21,540 nucleotides of DNA from Actinomycetes bacterium (GTDB lineage: Bacteria; Actinomycetota; Acidimicrobiia; Acidimicrobiales; Acidimicrobiaceae): contig JAKASN010000001.1 in assembly GCA_021819025.1 (NCBI GenBank), positions 1 through 21,540 on the forward strand, given 5' to 3'. The translations under genes and the position numbers were made by a program. Below the pieces are notes generated by a model. The model was given only the letters and a program-made list of their open reading frames with translations, was not told the origin of the DNA and made no database searches. This document shows, piece after piece, positions 9,527 through 16,573 of the stretch; the stretch's first letter is position 1, and the number at the start of each line of letters is the position of its first letter.

Positions 9527-11266
9527 ATGAGGATCAGTCGACTGGAGATCAGTCATTTTCGCGGCTTCAAGTTCCTGGTGTTGGTTCCTCGCAATAATGT
9601 GGTCGTCGTTGGAGAGCCGCGAGCGGGGAGATCAGACCTTCTTGCGGCCATTCGACGCGTACTTGACCCGCGGAGCACACAGTCCCGTCCGAGCGAGTGG
9701 GACCTGCATCGATCCGTCCAGACTGCGGCAGAAAAGCTGAACTTGAAGGATGCCGAAAGCCCTTTAACATTTGTCGAGGTGACACTGGTCGAGCTGCCGG
9801 ACGAGACCGAGCAAACTCTGGAGGATCGCCTCGAGTTGTTCAGCCCAACCACCGGCGAGCCAGTCGGCGCCGAAGATGCTGACGATGGCGTCCTTGGTGT
9901 TCGGATCCGGTACTGCCTCCGGCGTGACTCGAACGAACAGTCCTTCGAGCACTGGGTCGAGTATCCCCGGACGGGACAACGTGTCCCACGCTCGGAGCGA
10001 GAACTTCTCAAAGCATTCGTGCTCGATCGGACGGCTCCACTCCAGCTTCGCGCCGAGGGAGCACTGCGACGATTGGCTTCTGACGCTAATGCAGCTGCGC
10101 TGCAATCGACGCTGGACGAGTTCTCAAAAAGCATTGCGGCTTCGACCAAAGCACTTGCCGAAAGTGATGAAATACGGGCTGCTCTTAGGCTCGTCGCGGA
10201 GCATGGTGTACAAAACTTGTTGGACCTCGATGCAGAAAATCCGACGGCCCCAATCGGGTTCAGTGCCGAAGATGGCTCATTGGCAGCACTTCTGCGAGCA
10301 GTTCAGCCGACCCTCGAACTGGACGATGCGGGAGTTCTGCCGCTCTCATCTCATGGATCAACGACTAGCGCGATTATTGCAGCTGCCGAGGCCGCGGCAG
10401 CTGCCCAAATTGATGATCTGATCGTGCTTGCAGACGACTTCGGGGATCAGCTCGATGCGGCATCTGCCGAATACCTAGCGGCACGTCTACGGCGCCGAGG
10501 TGGACAGCTCTGGCTTACGACGCGCCAGCCGGAAGTCTTGCGAGCATTTGAACCTAATGAGCTCATTCGCCTCACGCGCAGCAGTGGCGTGCGGGTTGCA
10601 TTCCAACTGGCGGAGACAACAGACAAAAAAGAACGTATGCGCCGAAGATACCTTCATAGCTTGCTCTCGTCGGCCATGTCTGCACGGAAGGTTATCCTCT
10701 TGGAGGGACCTCATGACTTAGCAACCTACACCGCAGTATCTGAGCGTCTCTTCCGAGAGCAGAACGAAGCTCCTCTCGCTGCCTACGGAATGCGACTTGT
10801 ATCAACCTCGGTTTCTGGCGGCGAAGGCGGCAAGCAAGAGCTCCCGAAGCTCGCTCGTTTAGCCGGTGACGTTGGTCTTGCTGTTCGTGTCGTGTTAGAC
10901 CATGACAAGCCCGGTACGGATGGCGACCTTATTGATGAGCTAAGCTCAATTTCTGAAATGGTTGTGCGTTTGCCAATTCGCGCCGCAGTCGAAAGGACCC
11001 TGGTGAAGGGCATCGACGTCGATATTCTGCGGAAGGCGCTCGAGGCCTTAAATGACGACTATGGGCTGGGTCTTGAGATCGATGAGTTACAAGAGGATGA
11101 CGTAGCCAAAAAGTGTGTCTGGGCCCTTAAGCAAAAGAATGGGCTCCACAAAGCATTTGTCGACGTGCTGCCCAAAGGCGTTATCCCGCCGTTAGCGAGC
11201 GAAGTGTTGAGGCGATTAAAGGCCGATACTCCCGATAAGCCATTGGTTGAAATGGGAGACTTGTGA
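9527..11266 (+). CDS. OLD-family ATPase-TOPRIM nuclease, GajA-like
   Basis: Protein of 579 aa with the architecture of class 2 OLD nucleases such as Gabija GajA: an N-terminal ABC-type ATPase (about 1-345) and a C-terminal TOPRIM nuclease domain (about 385-480). The start is secure: GGGAAGGAG lies 5 nt before ATG 9527. The N-terminus (ISRLEISHFRGF) is typical of RecF/OLD ATPases. The P-loop reads GEPRAGRS (29-36), with Arg35 where Lys is expected; Walker B reads LIVLADD (D303-D304) with Asp for Glu; the switch region reads TTRQPEVL with Arg333 for His. A signature-like LPLSSHGS is present. TOPRIM residues are intact: E393 in LLEGPHD and D458-x-D460 in VVLDHDKPG. The gene overlaps the UvrD-like helicase by GTGA, matching Gabija order. 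Gabija proteins are known to restrict phage by nicking or degrading DNA; with an altered ATPase the sensing mechanism here may differ. Confidence 0.87.
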   Translation: MRISRLEISHFRGFKFLVLVPRNNVVVVGEPRAGRSDLLAAIRRVLDPRSTQSRPSEWDLHRSVQTAAEKLNLKDAESPLTFVEVTLVELPDETEQTLEDRLELFSPTTGEPVGAEDADDGVLGVRIRYCLRRDSNEQSFEHWVEYPRTGQRVPRSERELLKAFVLDRTAPLQLRAEGALRRLASDANAAALQSTLDEFSKSIAASTKALAESDEIRAALRLVAEHGVQNLLDLDAENPTAPIGFSAEDGSLAALLRAVQPTLELDDAGVLPLSSHGSTTSAIIAAAEAAAAAQIDDLIVLADDFGDQLDAASAEYLAARLRRRGGQLWLTTRQPEVLRAFEPNELIRLTRSSGVRVAFQLAETTDKKERMRRRYLHSLLSSAMSARKVILLEGPHDLATYTAVSERLFREQNEAPLAAYGMRLVSTSVSGGEGGKQELPKLARLAGDVGLAVRVVLDHDKPGTDGDLIDELSSISEMVVRLPIRAAVERTLVKGIDVDILRKALEALNDDYGLGLEIDELQEDDVAKKCVWALKQKNGLHKAFVDVLPKGVIPPLASEVLRRLKADTPDKPLVEMGDL

Positions 11267-12888
11267 GCTTCAAGGCACGCGCCGGACAAGATCAGGTTCT
11301 GGACGCAACCGAGCGGGTCCTTCTGGTACTTGGCGGAGCTGGAACTGGCAAGACGACAACGGCTGCAGCCGTTGTCCGCCAGATCCTCGACACGAATGAA
11401 CGGGATAACGGGCTCCCCGGTCGGGCTCTGTTCTTATCTTTCTCCAATTCAGCCGTCGGACAAATCGTTGACCGGACCGCCGGTCTGCTCGGGCCACATG
11501 TTAATCATGTCGAGATCACGACCTTTCACGCATTTGCATGGCACTTGATCCGCCGCTGGGGACGAGCCGTCGGCGTTGAAGACCCACAACTAATGAGCCC
11601 GAGCGCGGCAAGATTGCTAGGTTCCTCCTCGGGACTCAGCTACGGCGACCTCCTCCCCCTTGCACTGCGGATATGCCAAATCCCGGCAATCCGTAGGCAT
11701 CTCGAAACACGCTGGAAAGTCATTGTTAGCGACGAGTTTCAAGACACAAGCGACGAGCAGTTCACCTTGCTGAAACTTATTAGAGGTCGAGCGCGCTTGC
11801 TTCTGCTTGGAGACCCTAACCAGTGCATATACACCAACCTCCCAGGCGTGGTCGGAGTCGGAGTCGAGCGCCTTGCTGCAGCGCTCGCCATTTCTGGCAG
11901 TCGTCAAATCGAATTGCCGGATGTGTCTCATCGCGATCCGACAAACATCCTGCCCGCAGCAGCATCGGCAATTCGCCTACGCGATTTTGAGCACGAAGCT
12001 GTCAAAAAGGCACTCCGACTAGATATGCTCTCTGTCCGCCATCATGATGACCCGAACGAAGAAGGTCCGCTCGTTGCTGCGCTCATTTTGGAATTTCGCG
12101 CCCAGGGGCACACGATCGGCGTGTTCAGTCACCATGTCGATAAGACTGCTTCTCTGTCAGATCATCTTAACAGCCAGGGCATTGCCCACGAGATCGTCGG
12201 GCTTCCAGATGCTATCTCGAGCGCGCTCCATGCCGAGTTCGAAATGCTTCGTTACGCAGCTGGCCAGAGCACTTTTGATGCCGTAAAACATTATCTTGCT
12301 GTTTTCGTAACCAGTGTGGAACGCGGAAACGGCGTACCGAACCTTGCAAGTATCATCATGCAGGAGCAAGAGAGTCCCCCAACTTTTGCTGCACGTTTGC
12401 AACAGCTTGGGCAACAACTTTATGGCGCTGAGTCGGTAAGGGAAGCAATGATGATCGCGAACGAAGCACACACAAAACTCGGTCTAACCCGCGGAGAACG
12501 AACTTGGGCGAGTGCAGCAACGATCCTACGCAACAGCCTGAGCCCTAGACTCTTGCGAGCACACACGTTCCCACCTGGCGGCTTGGACTACCTGCGCGAA
12601 AGACTGTCAAACCAGCACATCGCTTTATTGACCGATAGCAAAGCCGGAAGTAGCGCGGATGTACAACTGATGGGCCTTTACCAGTCCAAGGGGCGCGAAG
12701 CGGACGCCACGATAGTTGTATTTCGCCAGGACGATTACTTCGGCCAGGAACCAGAGCCGATGCAAAACGGATCGAAGCTGCTTTACGTCGTGCTGACTCG
12801 GGCACGAAAGAAAACGATCGTGTTGACACTGGGATCGAATCTCCCAAAACTTGTAGCACCGCTCAAGGCGCTCTCGCGGAATGTTTAG
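11263..12888 (+). CDS. UvrD/Rep-like SF1 helicase, GajB-like
   Basis: A 541-aa superfamily-1A helicase, close in size to Gabija GajB and expected to work with the OLD-type nuclease encoded just upstream. Motifs in order: Walker A GGAGTGKT (24-31), motif Ia LFLSFSNSAV, motif Ib TTFHAFAWHL, Walker B DEFQD (157-161), motif III LLLLGDPNQCIY, a motif IV-like DVSHRDPTNIL, motif V LMGLYQSKGREAD (470-482) and motif VI LYVVLTRARKK (507-517). The GTG start at 11263 overlaps the upstream TGA (GTGA), with GGGAG four to five bases before it, so the two are made from one transcript. All helicase motifs are present, so ATP-driven activity is expected here, in contrast to the partner's altered P-loop. No terminator with a T-tract follows; a palindrome lies 32 nt after the stop. 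Confidence 0.9.
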   Translation: MSFKARAGQDQVLDATERVLLVLGGAGTGKTTTAAAVVRQILDTNERDNGLPGRALFLSFSNSAVGQIVDRTAGLLGPHVNHVEITTFHAFAWHLIRRWGRAVGVEDPQLMSPSAARLLGSSSGLSYGDLLPLALRICQIPAIRRHLETRWKVIVSDEFQDTSDEQFTLLKLIRGRARLLLLGDPNQCIYTNLPGVVGVGVERLAAALAISGSRQIELPDVSHRDPTNILPAAASAIRLRDFEHEAVKKALRLDMLSVRHHDDPNEEGPLVAALILEFRAQGHTIGVFSHHVDKTASLSDHLNSQGIAHEIVGLPDAISSALHAEFEMLRYAAGQSTFDAVKHYLAVFVTSVERGNGVPNLASIIMQEQESPPTFAARLQQLGQQLYGAESVREAMMIANEAHTKLGLTRGERTWASAATILRNSLSPRLLRAHTFPPGGLDYLRERLSNQHIALLTDSKAGSSADVQLMGLYQSKGREADATIVVFRQDDYFGQEPEPMQNGSKLLYVVLTRARKKTIVLTLGSNLPKLVAPLKALSRNV

Positions 12889-13416
12889 CTAAACGTTATA
12901 CAATTGCAAAATTTATTTTGGACCGACCTGTCGGTCTACTCCACTTCATAACCTGACGCGCCATTTGTTGATCTATACCACGTGTCCAACGGCCGAATGG
13001 CGAGCGAAACAAGCCCGAAGTTCACCCCGGTATGCCTTGGCTTTGCAGTGTCTAGACATCGGTTTGCAACGGAATGGCGGCACAGGCGATCCAGATGGCG
13101 TCGGAGGAAACGCTCCGAATCAACTAACCATAGCTCCAGCAACTACCGATCTGATGACGGAAGGACAATATCCTTATCAAGGGCTCGGTGGACCATGGAC
13201 ACGATCACGACGAGTACCATCAGCTCCGAATCAATAATCGAGCGATTGATCCGCGGCTCAAGAGCGACCGGGCCAACAAACTCCGATTAAGCCCTCGCAG
13301 GTTCGGTGAGTGAAGGAGCGTGGCGGCAACTGGCCGAGCGGTAACGCGATCGAAATGCTACCCTAGATGACAACCGAGCAAGTTCGGCAACTCTGATACG
13401 ACTCTCAGTTTACGAA
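12889..13416. other. Gap with palindrome and possible coding fragment
   Basis: This 528-bp stretch has no convincing gene. Open frames at 12965-13237 and 12982-13290 overlap each other, have no ribosome site and no recognisable content. A different frame, open from 13158 to TGA 13311-13313, reads protein-like (for example DEYHQLRINNRAIDPRLKSD) and could be the end of a decayed gene; its only usual start is GTG 13188. The operator-like palindrome at 12921-12936 is listed separately. Confidence 0.45.
12921..12936. promoter_or_regulatory. Operator-like palindrome
   Basis: GACCGACCTGTCGGTC is a 16-bp inverted repeat with perfect 7-bp arms around CT. It resembles operators of TetR-family repressors, which often have GACCGAC/GTCGGTC arms. 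As RNA it would form only a short stem (6 bp, tetraloop) with no T-run on either strand, so a terminator is less likely. No TetR gene is in the window. Confidence 0.35.
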
Positions 13417-13626
13417 ATGAGCCAAGTCAAAGGATTAAGGGCGGTGACAGCAGATCTCCATTCGCACGCTGCATACCTGCGCGAGCTTCGGAACTACGGG
13501 ATCCATCCGCATACTGCCGATCCGCAAGCAAGTCAAGAGCATCCGCTCACGGAGGCTGGCTTTCCCGTGTTACTCCTCGCGACGCATCGATTTCTCGAGC
13601 GGATCGCGGGCATCGTGCGGGACTAG
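13417..13626 (+). CDS. Small ORF with HEPN-like R-x4-H motif, possible fragment
   Basis: A 69-aa frame not recognised as a known family. It contains LRELRNYGIHP, in which R25-N-Y-G-I-H30 fits the R-x4-H motif (with Asn after Arg) of HEPN ribonuclease or RNA-binding domains, followed by a helix-like LTEAGFPVLLLATHRFL. That layout matches the C-terminal half of a HEPN domain. There is no Shine-Dalgarno before ATG 13417, and the frame is open upstream to TAA 13342-13344 without another usual start, so this may be the tail of a truncated gene. It ends 9 nt before the GTG of the next gene, so it could also be the first gene of a small operon. Function is inferred only from the motif. Confidence 0.4.
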   Translation: MSQVKGLRAVTADLHSHAAYLRELRNYGIHPHTADPQASQEHPLTEAGFPVLLLATHRFLERIAGIVRD

Positions 13627-13635
13627 GACTGAGTA

Positions 13636-15129
13636 GTGCGGACTCAGGAAGAGCGCGACGACGTGGCGATTATTGCGCTGCCTAAATGGCTGTGGAATAA
13701 CAATCCGGCGGAATTCGCTGCGAGATCCGGGTGGCACGCAGAACAGGTCTCTCCGGGATCGCGGGAGTGGAAAATTCGACTTCGGCGGCCGGATGAAGGC
13801 GGGGAATCAAAGTTGATTAGCGTTACGAAGGTTGCTGACGCTGAGAACTTCGCGAACATTCGTTCATTCGAAATTCTCCAGACACTTGTAACACCTCCCG
13901 GCATCAACCCGCCGGACTGGCATCGGATCCAAGCGGAAGTGGAGCGGATCGGGCGCGAGCGACCCAACGACATAGCTGCTGCGATGTACGCCGCCCTCCT
14001 GGCAACCCAAAACATCCCCGATGAGGAATTGGCAGATCAGGTGCAGGATGTACTCCGAAACTCCATAGAGGCTTTGCCAGACATGGAGTGCTACCTGATC
14101 TCATTCTCGCCAGAAATTGCCCTGCGGTACACGGCGGTACGGATGCTCCTGCAGACCGAGGACGATCCAGCCCTCCTTACGCAACCGCCAGCGGCTGGAG
14201 ATGACAGTATGATTTTCAGCTCAGGGCGATGGCTGTTTACCGACACGAGCTTCGGATTCGCCGCATATCTAGCTCCACTCTTTACGTCACTCTCACCTTG
14301 GGTTTGGGCAGTGCCCGTCCCCCGGCACGGCGGAGTGATTGTTTACAGCTTTGGTCAGGCCCTTGTTGGACGAAGGAGCGAGGCCCCCGAACTCCTCCAG
14401 CTGTTTCTGCCCATCGGACGGCTTTCGGTATCGATGCCTCCGGCTATTGGCCCGAGCGATATCGAAAAAGCGCTGCATTGGTGGACCGAACATCTTGACG
14501 AGCTATTCCGCGAGATCACTGATCCGGTCCGCTACCGACATGGCGACGGCACTTTTGACCCTGTGCGCAACTTCGAGACTTTGCTCACCTTCGAGCAAGT
14601 CTTTCGCAATGCCCAAGTTCTCGCTGCGAATGATCGGGATCCACAAAGTAGGCGCATGCTTTTGTTTGACCTGCTCGATTCGATCGCGGGCATTCGGAGT
14701 CCAAATTTTGATCAGATGTGCGAGGTGGCGACCGCAGAAGGGGCGCTCGCAGAGGTCATGGAGGTCCTCGATGATGGCGCTGCCAGCGTTCTAATTCCTC
14801 GCGCACAGTTGGGTCGCGACGCGCTTGAGAAGGTTCAGGAAGGATTCTTTCTCCCATCCCGCGTGAACGATGCTGGCGTCCGAGTCCCTAACCGCGACGG
14901 GACCGAGCGCGTTATGTCGCGCGCTGCCGCAGCTGCGCAATATCTACGGGTATTGCGTAACAGTGGTCACGCGTTCGGCTCGTCAGGGCGTCGCCAATCT
15001 GGACAAGCGAGAGACCAAGCGCTGCTCATCTCCCATAATGGCAACCTGCCGCACGATCTGCCCGATCTCGCGTACTTATACTTGTTAAGGTTGTTAGCAC
15101 GTCCGGGCGATCTGCGGCGCCGGATGTAG
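13636..15129 (+). CDS. Unknown 497-aa protein with HEPN-like C-terminus
   Basis: I do not recognise this 497-aa protein. The N-terminal half (PKWLWNNNPAEFAARSGWHA and on) has no motif I can name; the middle contains WVWAVPVPRHGGVIVYSFGQ, an aromatic and glycine-rich segment. The C-terminal region has YLRVLRNSGHAF (436-447) followed by LLISHNGNLPHDLPDLAYLY; R438-x6-H445 fits the loose R-x4-6-H HEPN pattern, and the surrounding helical layout resembles HEPN-like tails of other uncharacterised proteins, but Arg441 to His445 is one residue short of the canonical spacing. GTG 13636 is the first start after stops at 13624 and 13630 and has a poor ribosome site; GTG 13663 is an alternative. No transmembrane segment or signal peptide is apparent. 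It lies 750 bp after the Gabija-like pair, so it is not obviously co-transcribed with it, but it shares the defence neighbourhood. Confidence 0.75.
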   Translation: MRTQEERDDVAIIALPKWLWNNNPAEFAARSGWHAEQVSPGSREWKIRLRRPDEGGESKLISVTKVADAENFANIRSFEILQTLVTPPGINPPDWHRIQAEVERIGRERPNDIAAAMYAALLATQNIPDEELADQVQDVLRNSIEALPDMECYLISFSPEIALRYTAVRMLLQTEDDPALLTQPPAAGDDSMIFSSGRWLFTDTSFGFAAYLAPLFTSLSPWVWAVPVPRHGGVIVYSFGQALVGRRSEAPELLQLFLPIGRLSVSMPPAIGPSDIEKALHWWTEHLDELFREITDPVRYRHGDGTFDPVRNFETLLTFEQVFRNAQVLAANDRDPQSRRMLLFDLLDSIAGIRSPNFDQMCEVATAEGALAEVMEVLDDGAASVLIPRAQLGRDALEKVQEGFFLPSRVNDAGVRVPNRDGTERVMSRAAAAAQYLRVLRNSGHAFGSSGRRQSGQARDQALLISHNGNLPHDLPDLAYLYLLRLLARPGDLRRRM

Positions 15130-15132
15130 CGA

Positions 15133-15472
15133 CCGTTGTGACCACCTTTCTCGGTTTCGAGCCGTACAAAGGTCTCTCTACGCCGAAATGGAGCGTGACG
15201 AGCCACTCGCCCTCGCCGGGGTATTTCCGCTGGTACTCCGTCTAGACCTTGTCACGTTGAGCTCGGAACGCGCACTAATCGACACATAAATGCTATCTCC
15301 CTGCATCGTAACCAGTGACATCTCGCCCCTCTCATCACTCTGGCCCGATAGTCAGCGCATCAGCGATCACCTCGACCTCTCCGGTGTCGACGGCCCCGCG
15401 CGCGTCGAAGCCAGTCGCCTCTGCCCATTGCGCAACGAAGGGCCGCAGCAAAGGTCTTGTTCGGCTTTTGAT
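15133..15472 (-). pseudogene. Decayed minus-strand coding remnants
   Basis: Two protein-like fragments lie head to tail on the minus strand. The first, open from about 15472 to TGA 15335-15337, contains RPFVAQWAEATGFDARGAVD and ends 'ADALTIGPE'. The second starts at ATG 15321, with AGGGG just upstream, as MSLVTMQGDSIYVSISARSE; this frame runs to TAG 15178-15180 but loses protein character, whereas the neighbouring frame then reads TEYQRKYPGEGEWLVTLHFG after a TAG at 15242-15244. A frameshift plus a nonsense change in a formerly intact gene would explain this. The proteins are not recognised. The judgement rests on amino-acid composition by eye, so it is tentative. Confidence 0.35.
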
Positions 15473-15561
15473 CTATTCTTTTCGAATCGCGTTCGCTTTT
15501 GTTCGGATGGTTTCGAAATCTGTCCAATTCGGTTCGAACGGGGTACTGAAATCAAACCGAC

Positions 15562-15576
15562 AGCAACGCAGTTGCT
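15562..15576. repeat. Short perfect hairpin
   Basis: AGCAAC-GCA-GTTGCT forms a 6-bp stem with a 3-nt loop. No T-run follows, so it is not a typical terminator. It lies in otherwise gene-free sequence; its role is unknown. Confidence 0.4.
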
Positions 15577-16209
15577 TCAGCCCGTTAGCCGAATCGTACT
15601 GAGGTTAAACAGTGCCAGTTTCTCAGATGCCATGGGCAAGTTTGCACAAAATTTGAGACTCAATCTCCGTGCATAGGCTTTCGAATGACAGAGACAGGGC
15701 CTTGGCAATTGAAGAGTCGGCATCATTAAGCACCGCGCCGAATGCTGGCTGACGCGGTGCGGCGACAAACCCGAAGCCCTCCCCGCTCAGAATCGACGCC
15801 CCGATCTCGGCGCGTTTCGCCGAGAGAGGCCGGAAAGTTCCCTGAGCGCCGATGTACTGAGGTATGCAGCGCTTTCGTGCGCGCGTACATAAAGCCGTTC
15901 GGCTTCCAGCCGGTCGCAGGCACGTCACCCCAGGTACAACCGCTTCCAAGGGGTCAACCTGATCTTGGGGGATTTTTTTCTCCCGGATTTCCTTCCGGCG
16001 GATGGGAGCGGCTTGACAAAAGGTGCGTGCGAGTTGAGATGGCGCTCGGATTAGGCGGTGCTGATTTTGGCTGAGGGACTTGGTCAGTTGTTGGACTGAG
16101 GTGCTGTGGCATTGATTCTCGATGGCAACGCGCGCTGGTCTTGATGGGGTGTTGGCGATAGCGGGCGTGGAGGCGCGTTTGCTGGTTTGGGACTGGGGAT
16201 TTTAGGGCA

Positions 16210-16251
16210 CATATGCCTTCTCAGCGAGAAGGCGAGCGATTGTCGCATATG
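16210..16251. repeat. Double hairpin flanked by CATATG, candidate oriT
   Basis: Two adjacent inverted repeats, GCCTTCTC-AGC-GAGAAGGC (16215-16233, perfect 8-bp arms) and GCGA-TTG-TCGC (16236-16246), are enclosed by two copies of the palindrome CATATG (16210-16215 and 16246-16251). The element ends two bases before the first ATG of the relaxase frame (16253). Origins of transfer of MobF systems usually lie close to the relaxase gene and carry inverted repeats beside the nick site, so an oriT is a reasonable reading. A transcript hairpin controlling relaxase translation is the alternative. Confidence 0.4.
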
Positions 16252-16252
16252 T

Positions 16253-16567
16253 ATGGTCATGAGTGGACAAAGTCTCCAAACCTGCAGCCCGATAAAAGAC
16301 ACCTTGGGCATCATAAATCACGTGCTCTTCGACGAAGAACCCAAGACCGCGGGGGTGGGGCTGGGGAGCCGCAAAGTAGGCGACCTGGCCGAGATCCTTG
16401 GCGGTGAAGCCAGAACCCCTCACTGGATTGGCAAGGGTTGGCACGGTGAGCCGGGCGACGGCGCAGATGTGCTTGACCCGAAGGCGGTGGCAATGGAATT
16501 TGCCAAGGGGGCGCGCAAGCAAACTCGGGTCCATGCGTGGAGCTGCATCATGCACGTGCCCAAGTGA
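16253..16567 (+). pseudogene. N-terminal segment of MobF relaxase, cut by in-frame TGA
   Basis: This frame is the same as that of the downstream relaxase gene and ends at TGA 16565-16567. Its end, CIMHVPK-stop-LSVVVAS, aligns with the conserved TrwC-type motif 'FSAPKSVS', so the stop falls where a serine is expected; a serine TCA changed to TGA would explain it. Upstream, HWIGKGWHG (from about 16430) corresponds to the W-x-GKG segment of TrwC. ATGs at 16253 and 16259 are possible starts; the frame is open further up to TTG 16187. There is no tyrosine anywhere in the segment, although MobF relaxases need one or more near the N-terminus, and the usual aspartate of the 'LDLTFSAPK' motif is also missing. 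The gene is therefore probably inactive for nicking, unless the true N-terminus lies in another frame. Confidence 0.6.
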
Positions 16568-16573
16568 CTGTCG

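Larger units (their letters stand above)
15130..16252. other. Gene-poor region between defence and mobilisation genes
   Basis: About 1.1 kb without an intact gene. Open frames at 15290-15676 and 15742-16074 (plus) and 15623-15949 (minus) overlap one another and have no recognisable motif. Besides the minus-strand remnants at 15133-15472 it holds a 6-bp hairpin AGCAAC-GCA-GTTGCT (15562-15576), an imperfect inverted repeat 15599-15626, three TTCGAA sites (15481, 15512, 15533), a T7 run followed by CTCCC/GGGAG (15980-15984/16004-16008) with an internal CCGGA/TCCGG, and a perfect -35 box TTGACA (16013-16018) with a weak -10 TGAGAT 16 nt on (16035-16040). The last could drive the relaxase gene. 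Confidence 0.5.

Noticed and set aside
12965..13290. Two overlapping plus-strand frames of 90 and 102 aa
   Set aside because: No ribosome site, low-complexity or arginine/serine-rich content and mutual overlap; treated as non-coding.
13320..13400. tRNA-like D-arm (TGGCCGAGCGGTAACGCG) and a nearby GTTCG
   Set aside because: No matching acceptor stem, no proper T-arm and no CCA end could be paired; it does not fold as a tRNA by eye.
15623..15949. Minus-strand 108-aa frame
   Set aside because: Part of it (ILSGEGFGFVAAPRQPAFGA) looks protein-like, but there is no good start or family match, and other frames across the same bases look equally plausible.
16202..16555. Minus-strand 117-aa frame at the relaxase start
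   Set aside because: It reads somewhat protein-like, but the plus frame aligns with TrwC motifs across the same bases and has the matching downstream frame.
16565..16567. TGA as a recoded sense codon (selenocysteine or altered code)
   Set aside because: Several intact genes in the window end with TGA, the expected residue is serine, and no selenocysteine-insertion-like stem-loop was evident directly downstream.
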